From: CBCPMX01 sp965120355
GTDB taxonomy: Bacteria > Bacillota > Clostridia > Oscillospirales > Oscillospiraceae
Assembly (NCBI GenBank): GCA_965120355.1
Contig: CBCPMX010000028.1
Location: 1 to 10,519, forward strand
Length of the DNA stretch: 10,519 bases
Direction: 5' to 3'
Part shown: one piece after another, positions 1 through 5,088 of the stretch
Position numbering within the stretch: position 1 is the first letter of the stretch
Layout: each line of letters begins with the position of its first letter
Notes under the pieces: generated by a model
The model's input: the letters and a program-made list of their open reading frames with translations, nothing else
What the model was told of the DNA's origin: nothing
Database searches by the model: none
Program-made: the position numbers and the translations under genes

Positions 1-55
1 GGCTCCCGCCCAGAATTGCAAAGTGTTCGTGTTGTTCAAAAAATCAGAAAAATAT

Positions 56-118
56 CTCCCGCCTTTTGCTGTCAGCTATTCCACTGACCTCGTTAACAAA
101 AGGCGGGAGTCATTTTTT
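56..118 (+). terminator. Strong nested hairpin terminator, possibly bidirectional
   Basis: A perfect 13-bp stem joins 56-68 (CTCCCGCCTTTTG) to 97-109 (CAAAAGGCGGGAG). Inside its loop is a second 5-bp stem, GTCAG at 71-75 with CTGAC at 84-88. The plus strand continues TCA and then six Ts at 113-118, as expected of an intrinsic terminator. The minus strand also runs into T-rich sequence (complement of 38-55), so it may work both ways. It would end transcription entering from the left of the window or isolate the recombinase remnant that follows. It could instead be a structured end of a mobile element; sequence alone does not decide. Confidence 0.75.
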
Positions 119-187
119 ATCACACTTTTAACCACAGTACAATGCGGAACGAACAGAAACGGCGCAAAGAAAGCGCGGCAAAAAGTT

Positions 188-742
188 AAGGATCCGGACA
201 ACTCCAAGCGGTGGATCGTGGATGAGGAGGCAGCCCAAGCCGTGCGCCGGATCTACAGCATGACCCTGGAGGGATACGGAACGGAGCAAATTGCCATGAA
301 GCTGTCCGAGGAGAAGATCCTCACCCCTATCACTTACTGGCGAGAAAAAGGTGTCAATTGCCCAGGAAAGAGCAAATTGCGCGGACCTTGTATGTGGAAC
401 GCCTCCACTATTACCAGTATACTTGCCCTGCAAGAGTATTGCGGTGATGTTCTCAACTTCAAGACCTACTCCAAGTCGTATAAAAATAAGAAGCGGCTTC
501 CCAACGACCGGGAAAACTGGGCCATCTTCCAGGATGTCCACGAACCCATCCTTGAGCGGGCGGTCTTTGAACAGGTCCAGCAAAAGCGGGGCAAGATCTG
601 CAAGCGCTGCACCCATGAGGGGGAGTGCGGCGTAGGGGTCATTGAGATCCCGGAACTGATCCCGCTGCCCGCCCCGGAGGTGTCCGTAAACACAAGAAAG
701 GGCGTAGTCGTCAACTACGCCCCATCCACCATCGCCGGATGA
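188..742 (+). pseudogene. Remnant of a large serine recombinase (TndX/TnpX type), lacking both ends
   Basis: The translated frame from about 188 to 620 resembles the middle 'recombinase' domain of large serine site-specific recombinases that move clostridial integrative elements. Visible landmarks are KDPDNSKRWIVDEEAA at the domain start, the MTLEGYGTEQIAMKLSEEKI helix region, WNASTITSILALQEYCGDV, NFKTYSKSYKNKKRLP and EPILERAVFEQVQQKR. The N-terminal catalytic resolvase domain with its active serine is absent: the sequence upstream is the terminator hairpin and unrelated codons. After about 630 the zinc ribbon and coiled-coil end are also missing, replaced by an unrelated proline-rich tail ending at a stop at 740-742. 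The open frame can be extended upstream to a GTG at 23, but that runs through the terminator stem and is unlikely to be real. The piece cannot be an active recombinase. It lies just beyond the 3' end of a tRNA gene, a plausible scar of a former mobile element. Confidence 0.8.
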
Positions 743-749
743 AAACAAT

Positions 750-798
750 AAAAAAGACGAGTGTTCTTACAGCGTTTCAAATGCTATAAGAACACTCG
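750..798 (-). terminator. Terminator of the tRNA-Leu gene
   Basis: On the minus strand a 12-bp perfect outer stem (complements of 787-798 and 758-769, CGAGTGTTCTTA) is extended by a 3-bp inner stem (771-773 with 783-785) and followed by six Ts (complement of 750-755). It starts four bases after the encoded CCA of the tRNA, so it should end the single-gene tRNA transcript. Confidence 0.9.
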
Positions 799-801
799 CC
801 A

Positions 802-889
802 TGGTGCGCGAGGCGGGACTTGAACCCGCACGTGCGTAATGCACACTAGAACCTGAATCTAGCGAGTCTGCCAATTCCACCACTCGCGC
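802..889 (-). tRNA. tRNA-Leu, anticodon CAG, CCA encoded
   Basis: The minus strand folds into an 88-nt class II tRNA. The acceptor stem pairs GCGCGAG (complement of 883-889) with CTCGCGC (complement of 806-812), followed by discriminator A and an encoded CCA (802-804). The anticodon arm is CTAGA/TCTAG closing the loop TTCAGGT, giving anticodon CAG at 853-855, which reads CUG leucine codons. The D-arm contains TGGTGGAATTGGCAGAC and the T-arm GCGGGTTCAAGTCCCGC. The long variable arm TGTGCATTACGCACG is typical of leucine tRNAs. It sits alone between its own promoter and terminator. Confidence 0.97.
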
Positions 890-921
890 ATTTGTTTGCC
901 GCCATCGCTGACTGCCCCAGT

Positions 922-950
922 ATAATAACATACAAGGTTGCGTTTGTCAA
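922..950 (-). promoter_or_regulatory. Sigma-A promoter of tRNA-Leu
   Basis: On the minus strand a perfect -35 TTGACA (complement of 945-950) and a -10 TATTAT (complement of 922-927, 5 of 6 consensus) are separated by exactly 17 bp. Transcription should begin around 915, about 25 bases before the mature tRNA 5' end at 889, leaving a short leader for RNase P. Confidence 0.9.
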
Positions 951-1000
951 CAACTTTTTTAAAATTTTCGGTGTTTTTGCGGTTTGCAATGGTGGCGTCA

Positions 1001-1034
1001 GCCAAAGACGGCAGAAAGGACCGCCGCCTTTGGC
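1001..1034 (-). other. Hairpin downstream of the ferredoxin-nitroreductase gene
   Basis: GCCAAAG-A-CGGC at 1001-1012 pairs with GCCGCCTTTGGC at 1023-1034 around a 10-base loop. The one irregular position becomes a G-U wobble only in minus-strand RNA, so the structure fits that strand better and lies 22 bases after the gene's stop codon. No U-run follows directly, so it may be an inefficient terminator or a 3'-end stabiliser. The rest of 951-1056 shows nothing else recognisable. Confidence 0.5.
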
Positions 1035-1056
1035 ATGGAATGAAGAACGATTGTGT

Positions 1057-1869
1057 TTACAAATATCGGATGTCCGCTGGCTTGCGCGGAGCGCTCCGGC
1101 GGAACCGAATGTCGGGATGACCAAGCACCAGGCAGCGGATTAACCGGCGCTCTGGCCCCAGTGCGAGTTGGTTTGCAATTTCCGGTGACGATGCGGCAGC
1201 ACAGAAGTAGCCGCTGTAAAGGCAACCCAGCCCCATACAATGGGCCAGCAGTTCCATATAGGCGGCCGCCGCCGCCGCGTCCCGGGTGCCTTCTTGATTG
1301 GAAAGCAGAAGAATCAATGCCGGCGCATGGAAGAAGAGGGGATCAAAGCCGCCATCTTGGGCCAACTGTGTTTCCCAACGGACAAAATTTTCTGCACGGC
1401 GCACCATATCTGCCGGACAGCCATTTTGCAGCATATCGCGGCCAGCCTGGGCCAGAGCGTGGATGGCGGCACGCCGCAGGGTGTCCACCTGTTGCTGGAC
1501 GACGATGAACGAAGTACCCTGGAGGTTTTTCGCCGTGGGACAGGCCCGCCCGGCAGAGATAAGCATCTGAATTTCATCGCCAGTCAGCGGCTCGGCGGTG
1601 AAGTGGCGGCAGCTTCGGCGGAAGGTCATGGCTTCCAACAGGGCTTCGGGGGATACAGGCGGCTGCTTTGGAACGGCTGCCTCCTCCATGGGCAGGGATG
1701 GATCACAGACTGCAGCGGTGGGGCAGATGGCAATGCAGTGGCCGCAGCCGATACAGCGCTCTGGGGCATACAGTGCCGGCTTCCCATCCTCCATGGACAA
1801 GGCGGCGGGGAAGCAGTCCTGTACACAGGCGGCACAGCCGACGCATTTCGACAGGTCAAATTGGATCAT
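1057..1869 (-). CDS. Ferredoxin-nitroreductase fusion protein (270 aa)
   Basis: A two-part redox protein. Residues 1-55 form an 8-iron ferredoxin with two [4Fe-4S] motifs: C9, C12, C15, C19 and C39, C42, C45, C49, each ending in a Pro-Thr/Ala-type turn. Residues from about 75 are a nitroreductase-like FMN domain, starting with the RRSCRHF motif (84-90; usually RRSxRxF), with GRACPTAKNLQ (107-117) and a C-terminal MGLGCLYSGYF segment that pack around FMN. Such fusions occur widely in anaerobic clostridia and are thought to pass ferredoxin electrons to FMN; the substrate is unknown. I chose the ATG at 1867-1869 because AAAGGAG (1879-1885) lies 9 bases upstream. A longer start at the TTG at 1918-1920 is rejected because that TTG is part of the predicted -35 box. 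The gene has its own promoter and is not obviously co-transcribed with mscS. Confidence 0.92.
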   Translation of the reverse strand: MIQFDLSKCVGCAACVQDCFPAALSMEDGKPALYAPERCIGCGHCIAICPTAAVCDPSLPMEEAAVPKQPPVSPEALLEAMTFRRSCRHFTAEPLTGDEIQMLISAGRACPTAKNLQGTSFIVVQQQVDTLRRAAIHALAQAGRDMLQNGCPADMVRRAENFVRWETQLAQDGGFDPLFFHAPALILLLSNQEGTRDAAAAAAYMELLAHCMGLGCLYSGYFCAAASSPEIANQLALGPERRLIRCLVLGHPDIRFRRSAPRKPADIRYL

Positions 1870-1891
1870 TTCACAACACTCCTTTGCGTCT

Positions 1892-1920
1892 ATTATACGC
1901 CTGGTGCGGGGAAATGCCAA
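1892..1920 (-). promoter_or_regulatory. Sigma-A promoter of the ferredoxin-nitroreductase gene
   Basis: The minus strand has -35 TTGGCA (complement of 1915-1920, 5 of 6) and a perfect -10 TATAAT (complement of 1892-1897) with a 17-bp spacer. The predicted start near 1885 falls right at the ribosome binding site, so the 5' leader is only about 16 bases. No operator palindrome is evident; 1921-2074 upstream shows no convincing gene or motif. Confidence 0.85.
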
Positions 1921-2074
1921 GTGTTCTGCAAAGTTTCTGACACATACGGATCCTGCTTACAAACACGACAGAACGGTTCTCTGTTGATATGTGGAGAAAT
2001 GCTGTTGCGCAGGCTTCTTCCGAGCGTACTGCCGCTGGTGGCAGAGACGCTGTTTGCGCCGGCGGATGATGGTT

Positions 2075-2103
2075 GGCGCACAAGGAAAAGTTCCTTGTGC
2101 GCC
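2075..2103 (-). other. Perfect 13-bp hairpin directly after mscS
   Basis: GGCGCACAAGGAA (2075-2087) and TTCCTTGTGCGCC (2091-2103) form a perfect 13-bp stem with a three-base loop, six bases beyond the mscS stop codon. It is very stable but is followed by AACCATCATC rather than a U-run on the minus strand, and no U-run follows on the plus strand either. It may end mscS transcription inefficiently, pause polymerase, or protect the mRNA 3' end. Confidence 0.65.
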
Positions 2104-2109
2104 GGTATC

Positions 2110-2940
2110 TTATGTGTTGCGCTGATCAAGATGGACATTGAGATGGGGATAGGTCATTTCGATGCCTCGTGCGTCGAAATCCCGCTTTACCTGTTCCAAC
2201 AAGGCGTAATAAACAGTCCAGTAATTGGGCGTTTCTACCCATACCCGCAGGGAATATTGAATGTTGCTGTCCTGATAGGCGGTGATATAGACCACCGGGG
2301 CGGGATCTGGCAGCAGCGGCTCTACCGCTTCGGCGGACCGGTACAGGGCGGCTTTGACGGCATCAACATCACAGTCGTAGGAGGCTGTGACGTTGATGTC
2401 CACACGACGTTTGCCCTCTGCGGTGTAGTTGATAATCTTGGTGGCTGTCAACTCAGAATTGGGGGCAAAGATGACCTTGTTGTCGCTGGTGGCGATTTTG
2501 GTATAGGTCAGGCCGATTTCCGTGACTGTCCCCGAGATGCTGTCCAGTTCTACAAAATCGCCGACTTTAAAGGGATGGGAGGACAACAAGACAATGCCGC
2601 TGGCCAGGTTGGACAGTGCACCCTGCACGGCCAGAGAGATGGCCAGAGCGGCAACGCTGAACACCGCCACCAGGGAGGTGACCTCAATCCCCAGCTGACC
2701 GGCAGTGATTAAAATCATCAGGCCATAGAGCCCAATGCGGGTCAGAGTCCTTAGAAATCCGTGGAGACTCTTTTCAATACGGGACTTGGCCAACATTTTC
2801 TCAAAACCCCGCAGCAGGAACTTGATCACGATCAGACAGACCAGGAAGGTTGCAATGGCCGGCAGGACCTTTGACAGAGTTAAAGAGCTGAAAAAAGATT
2901 GCACTTCCGTTTGATCAATTTCAAGATTTGTGACGTCCAT
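2110..2940 (-). CDS. mscS: Small-conductance mechanosensitive channel, MscS family (276 aa)
   Basis: A membrane channel that opens under membrane tension and releases solutes during hypo-osmotic shock. The layout is that of the compact MscS subfamily: transmembrane helices at about 23-43 and 65-85, then the pore helix TM3 (about 88-127) rich in Ala and Gly (SLVAVFSVAALAISLAVQG). The conserved LSNLASGIVLLSSHPFKVGDFV segment (109-130) leads into the cytoplasmic beta domain (GTVTEIGLTYTKI, FAPNSELT), and the alpha/beta vestibule domain follows to the end. Length is close to the roughly 280 residues usual for the family. The ATG at 2938-2940 is supported by AAAGGAG (2948-2954) seven bases upstream. 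The gene diverges from the symporter gene and has its own promoter, so it is probably a single-gene unit. Confidence 0.95.
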   Translation of the reverse strand: MDVTNLEIDQTEVQSFFSSLTLSKVLPAIATFLVCLIVIKFLLRGFEKMLAKSRIEKSLHGFLRTLTRIGLYGLMILITAGQLGIEVTSLVAVFSVAALAISLAVQGALSNLASGIVLLSSHPFKVGDFVELDSISGTVTEIGLTYTKIATSDNKVIFAPNSELTATKIINYTAEGKRRVDINVTASYDCDVDAVKAALYRSAEAVEPLLPDPAPVVYITAYQDSNIQYSLRVWVETPNYWTVYYALLEQVKRDFDARGIEMTYPHLNVHLDQRNT

Positions 2941-2972
2941 GAATCGGCTCCTTTCCTGGGGAGATATATGCT

Positions 2973-3001
2973 ATTTTAACAGGTCTGCCCGGGGAAAGCA
3001 A
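2973..3001 (-). promoter_or_regulatory. Candidate promoter of mscS
   Basis: On the minus strand TAAAAT (complement of 2973-2978, 5 of 6 with TATAAT) lies 17 bp from TTGCTT (complement of 2996-3001, only 3 of 6 with TTGACA). The good -10 and spacing support it, but the -35 is weak. The start would be near 2966, giving a leader of about 26 bases. Confidence 0.55.
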
Positions 3002-3038
3002 CCCCGCTGCCTGCGCAAAGTACAGAGGAAGAAACTTC

Positions 3039-3067
3039 TTGACTTTAAAGTTTAAAAGTGTTAAAGT
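3039..3067 (+). promoter_or_regulatory. Candidate promoter of the sodium:solute symporter
   Basis: TTGACT (3039-3044, 5 of 6) and TAAAGT (3062-3067, 4 of 6) are 17 bp apart. The start would be near 3074, leaving an 80-base leader that includes a small stem (GCAGCC 3092-3097 with GGCTGC 3111-3116) before the ribosome binding site GGAGGAG at 3142-3148. Confidence 0.6.
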
Positions 3068-3072
3068 TTAAA
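3045..3072 (+). repeat. Pair of 12-bp direct repeats over the symporter promoter, candidate operator
   Basis: TTAAAGTTTAAA occurs at 3045-3056 and again at 3061-3072, 16 bp apart start to start. The first copy lies in the -35/-10 spacer and the second covers the -10 box, so a protein bound to both would be placed to block or shape initiation. The flanking CTTTAAAG (3043-3050) is itself palindromic. The regulator is not in the window. Confidence 0.5.
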
Positions 3073-3154
3073 GCAGCAAAGCTGGCGCGCTGCAGCCGGT
3101 TCGGCTTTCAGGCTGCGGTAAATCGTTTGCCGGCGAGATCGGGAGGAGAGTGCG

Positions 3155-4711
3155 ATGATGGATATGATCATCAAGGTTGGCATGCTGGTGGTGTTTTTCG
3201 GTGTCATGGTGGGCGTGGGCCTATATTGCAGCAAAAAGTCCTCCAGCGTCGATGGATTTGTGTTGGGTGGACGCAATGTTGGCGCGTGGTTCACAGCGTT
3301 TGCCTATGGTACCTCATATTTTTCCGCTGTGGTTATGGTGGGCTATGCCGGCCAATTTGGTTGGCGTTTCGGCATTGCCGCCACCTGGATCGGTCTGGGC
3401 AACGCCTTGATCGGCTCCTATATGGCCTGGGCCATTTTGGGCCGCCGGACCCGCGTTATGACCCAACACATGGAAAGCAAAACCATGCCGGACTTTTTTG
3501 CCAAGCGGTATCGAAGCCCCGCGTTGCGGACTGGTGCAGCGTTGATTATTTTTGTGTTTCTGATCCCCTATGCGGCATCGCTGTTTAATGGCCTGAGCCG
3601 GCTGTTCGGTATGGCGTTCAACATTGACTATACCATCTGTATTGTCGGTATGGCGGTTCTGACCGCCATTTATGTGGTGGCCGGGGGCTATCTGGCTACG
3701 GTGGTCACCGACTTTATTCAAGGGATTATTATGATTGTTGGGATCATCCTGACGGTGTATGCAGCTTTGGAACAGTTTGGCGGCCTTTCCAGCGCATGGG
3801 CACAGTTGGCGGAAGTCTATGATGAGACTGCCAGCACGCTGCCCGGTGCATTTACATCTTTCTTCGGGGCGGATCCGTTTAGTTTGCTGTGGGTGATTAT
3901 TCTCACGTCCCTGGGTACCTGGAGCCTGCCGCAGATGGCGTCCAAGTTTTATGCCATTAAAGATGAAAAAGCCATCACAAAGGGTACCATTATTTCCACG
4001 CTGTTTGCAGTCATTGTATCGGGCGGCTGCTATTTTCTGGGCGGGTTTGGACGCCTTCTGACCGGGCGCGTGGACGTGGCGGTGGAGGGCTATGACGCCA
4101 TCATCCCGGTGATGCTGGAGGCGTTTTCCCCAGTATTGCTGGGTCTGGTGGTGGTGCTGGTGCTGTCGGCATCCATGTCCACATTGTCGTCACTGGTGCT
4201 GACGGCCAGTTCAACCTTGACGCTGGACCTGATCCGTGACAAATTCAGTCCCAGGATGAGTGAAAAGAAGCAGGTGCGTACCATCCGGGTTTTGATTTTG
4301 TTCTTTATTGCGGCTGCGGCCATAATTGCAGTGTTGCAGTATCAGTATAAATTTGCGTTTATTGCGCAGCTCATGGGCTTGTCCTGGGGCGCCATGGCCG
4401 GTGCGTTCCTGGGGCCATATGTCTATGGCCTGTACAGCCGCCGGACATCTGTGGCCGCTGTTTGGGTCAGTTTTGTGTTCGGCGTGGGCGTGATGCTGCT
4501 GAATATGTTTTTCAACAGCTATTTTCCGGCTTGGCTTCAGTCGTCCATCAACTGCGGCGCATTTGTGATGCTGGCCAGCCTGGTGCTGACACCCATTGTC
4601 AGCGCCTTCACCAAAGCACCGGACAAAGCATATGTGGACGAGCTGTTTACCTGCTATGACCGGACGGTATTGGTTTCTGTGACCGACTCCATAGGCGAGG
4701 AGCAGAGCTGA
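3155..4711 (+). CDS. Sodium:solute symporter, SSS family (518 aa)
   Basis: A polytopic membrane transporter expected to couple sodium entry to uptake of a small organic solute. Length and hydrophobicity fit the 13-helix LeuT-fold SSS family. Visible signatures are VDGFVLGGRNVGAWFTAFAY (32-51) after TM1, the SYFSAVVMVGYAGQFGW helix (54-70), ATVVTDFIQGIIMIVG (181-196), the family hallmark LGTWSLPQMASKFYAIKD (253-270), and LSASMSTLSSLVLTASS (337-353), whose small and hydroxyl residues match the usual sodium-site helix. A short hydrophilic tail ends the protein. The substrate (amino acid, pantothenate, sugar or organic acid) cannot be assigned. I chose the first of two adjacent ATGs because GGAGGAG lies six bases upstream; starting one codon later changes little. 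The gene has its own promoter and terminator and no enzyme partner, which is why the substrate stays open. Confidence 0.93.
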   Translation: MMDMIIKVGMLVVFFGVMVGVGLYCSKKSSSVDGFVLGGRNVGAWFTAFAYGTSYFSAVVMVGYAGQFGWRFGIAATWIGLGNALIGSYMAWAILGRRTRVMTQHMESKTMPDFFAKRYRSPALRTGAALIIFVFLIPYAASLFNGLSRLFGMAFNIDYTICIVGMAVLTAIYVVAGGYLATVVTDFIQGIIMIVGIILTVYAALEQFGGLSSAWAQLAEVYDETASTLPGAFTSFFGADPFSLLWVIILTSLGTWSLPQMASKFYAIKDEKAITKGTIISTLFAVIVSGGCYFLGGFGRLLTGRVDVAVEGYDAIIPVMLEAFSPVLLGLVVVLVLSASMSTLSSLVLTASSTLTLDLIRDKFSPRMSEKKQVRTIRVLILFFIAAAAIIAVLQYQYKFAFIAQLMGLSWGAMAGAFLGPYVYGLYSRRTSVAAVWVSFVFGVGVMLLNMFFNSYFPAWLQSSINCGAFVMLASLVLTPIVSAFTKAPDKAYVDELFTCYDRTVLVSVTDSIGEEQS

Positions 4712-4742
4712 ACTTCGCCTTGCGGCCAAATTTGCTGCACAT

Positions 4743-4783
4743 AAACCCATCTGCATGAAAAAGCCGTCATGCGGATGGGTTTT
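4743..4783 (+). terminator. Terminator of the symporter gene
   Basis: AAACCCATCTGCATGA (4743-4758) pairs with TCATGCGGATGGGTTT (4767-4782) through 16 positions, one a T-G wobble, around an 8-base loop. The stem ends in four Ts (4780-4783). It starts 31 bases after the symporter stop and separates that unit from the ABC-F leader. The A-rich 5' side could also make it act on the minus strand. Confidence 0.85.
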
Positions 4784-4818
4784 GTAACACATCTGTAATA
4801 GTATTTTGCGGGGAATTG

Positions 4819-4827
4819 TGCTATAGT
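4819..4827 (+). promoter_or_regulatory. Extended -10 promoter of the ABC-F gene
   Basis: TGCTATAGT is an extended -10 (TGN plus TATAGT, 5 of 6). No good -35 is seen at 16-18 bp, which extended -10 promoters tolerate. Transcription would start near 4834, giving a leader of about 255 bases before the ABC-F start codon, long enough to hold the attenuator described below. Confidence 0.6.
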
Positions 4828-4857
4828 AAGATCACAATTTTTGAAAGGGTTGAAAAG

Positions 4858-4869
4858 ATGCGCAAATAA
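4858..4869 (+). CDS. Three-codon leader ORF (Met-Arg-Lys-stop) of the ABC-F gene
   Basis: ATG CGC AAA TAA follows a good ribosome binding site, GAAAGGG at 4843-4849, with an eight-base gap. It begins about 24 bases after the predicted transcription start and is followed by mutually exclusive RNA structures. Tiny leader ORFs in this position are known for antibiotic-induced ABC-F and erm genes, where a drug-stalled ribosome on the leader changes RNA folding downstream; from memory, a Listeria ABC-F gene found by 3'-end mapping also has a leader ORF of only a few codons. The function is inferred from position and ribosome binding site; the peptide itself is too short for homology. Confidence 0.65.
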   Translation: MRK

Positions 4870-4874
4870 TCTGA

Positions 4875-5009
4875 TTTTCGAGTGATGGAACCATCTTAAA
4901 AGCGCACGCATTGCGTGGGCTGGGGTTGCTGTTGCCGAAAGTCAGAAAGCACCGGGCACGGGTCCGGGGCGGTCTGCGCCTTTGCCCTGCTCTGCGTCTG
5001 CTTTCGGCA
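4875..5009 (+). promoter_or_regulatory. Antiterminator and candidate anti-antiterminator of the ABC-F attenuator
   Basis: TGCCGAAAG (4933-4941) is a perfect complement of CTTTCGGCA (5001-5009). Inside that loop CAGA (4943-4946), AGCA (4948-4951) and GGGCA (4954-4958) can pair with TGCCC (4983-4987), TGCT (4988-4991) and the following CTG, so the whole 4933-5009 stretch folds as one long antiterminator. Its right arm is the left arm of the terminator at 4997-5033, so only one can exist. Upstream, TTTTCG (4875-4880), directly after the leader ORF, can pair with CGAAAG (4936-4941) and would sequester the antiterminator. A ribosome held on the leader stop codon would cover 4875-4880 and free the antiterminator. 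Two small stems (GATG/CATC near 4884-4895 and CACGC/GCGTG at 4904-4916) lie between. The pairings are seen; the order of events is inferred. Confidence 0.65.
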
Positions 5010-5033
5010 CAGCCGGAGGCAGATTTTGTTTTT
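4997..5033 (+). terminator. Intrinsic terminator (attenuator) in the ABC-F leader
   Basis: TCTGCTTTCGGC (4997-5008) pairs along its full length with GCCGGAGGCAGA (5012-5023), using two G-U wobbles, around the three-base loop ACA. TTTTGTTTTT (5024-5033) follows at once. This is the best-formed terminator in the window, yet it lies 55 bases before the ABC-F start codon, with no gene other than the three-codon leader ahead of it. Its 5' arm is shared with the antiterminator. Confidence 0.9.
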
Positions 5034-5038
5034 CCTGC

Positions 5039-5055
5039 ACAGCCGCCGCGGCTGT
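5039..5055 (+). other. Small hairpin between the attenuator and the ABC-F start
   Basis: ACAGCCG (5039-5045) and CGGCTGT (5049-5055) form a perfect 7-bp stem with a CCG loop. It ends 21 bases before the AGGAGG ribosome binding site, so it leaves that site exposed. It may simply space the leader or slow polymerase. Confidence 0.45.
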
Positions 5056-5088
5056 ACAGTGATTGAAATCGCAGAGAGGAGGAACGCT

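Noticed and set aside
128..748. A 206-codon minus-strand open frame opposite the recombinase remnant
   Set aside because: No motif is recognisable, whereas the plus strand clearly matches the recombinase domain.
1871..2083. A 70-codon minus-strand frame in the mscS to ferredoxin gap
   Set aside because: It ends over the promoter and ribosome binding site of the next gene, begins in the mscS hairpin, and shows no motif or ribosome binding site.
1240..2712. A 490-codon plus-strand open frame spanning most of the ferredoxin-nitroreductase and mscS genes
   Set aside because: It is antisense to two well-recognised genes, crosses their promoter and terminator region, and its translation shows no family motif. 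It is open because of the codon bias of the opposite strand.
4870..5033. A metabolite riboswitch or T-box in the ABC-F leader
   Set aside because: No T-box consensus or recognisable aptamer core is visible; the three-codon ORF with its own ribosome binding site and the gene family fit ribosome-mediated attenuation better.
4915..5088. An N-terminal extension of the ABC-F protein by 58 codons
   Set aside because: It would be translated through the attenuator terminator and hairpins, has no family similarity, and the TTG at 5089 has a well-placed AGGAGG and gives an ordinary ABC-F N-terminus.
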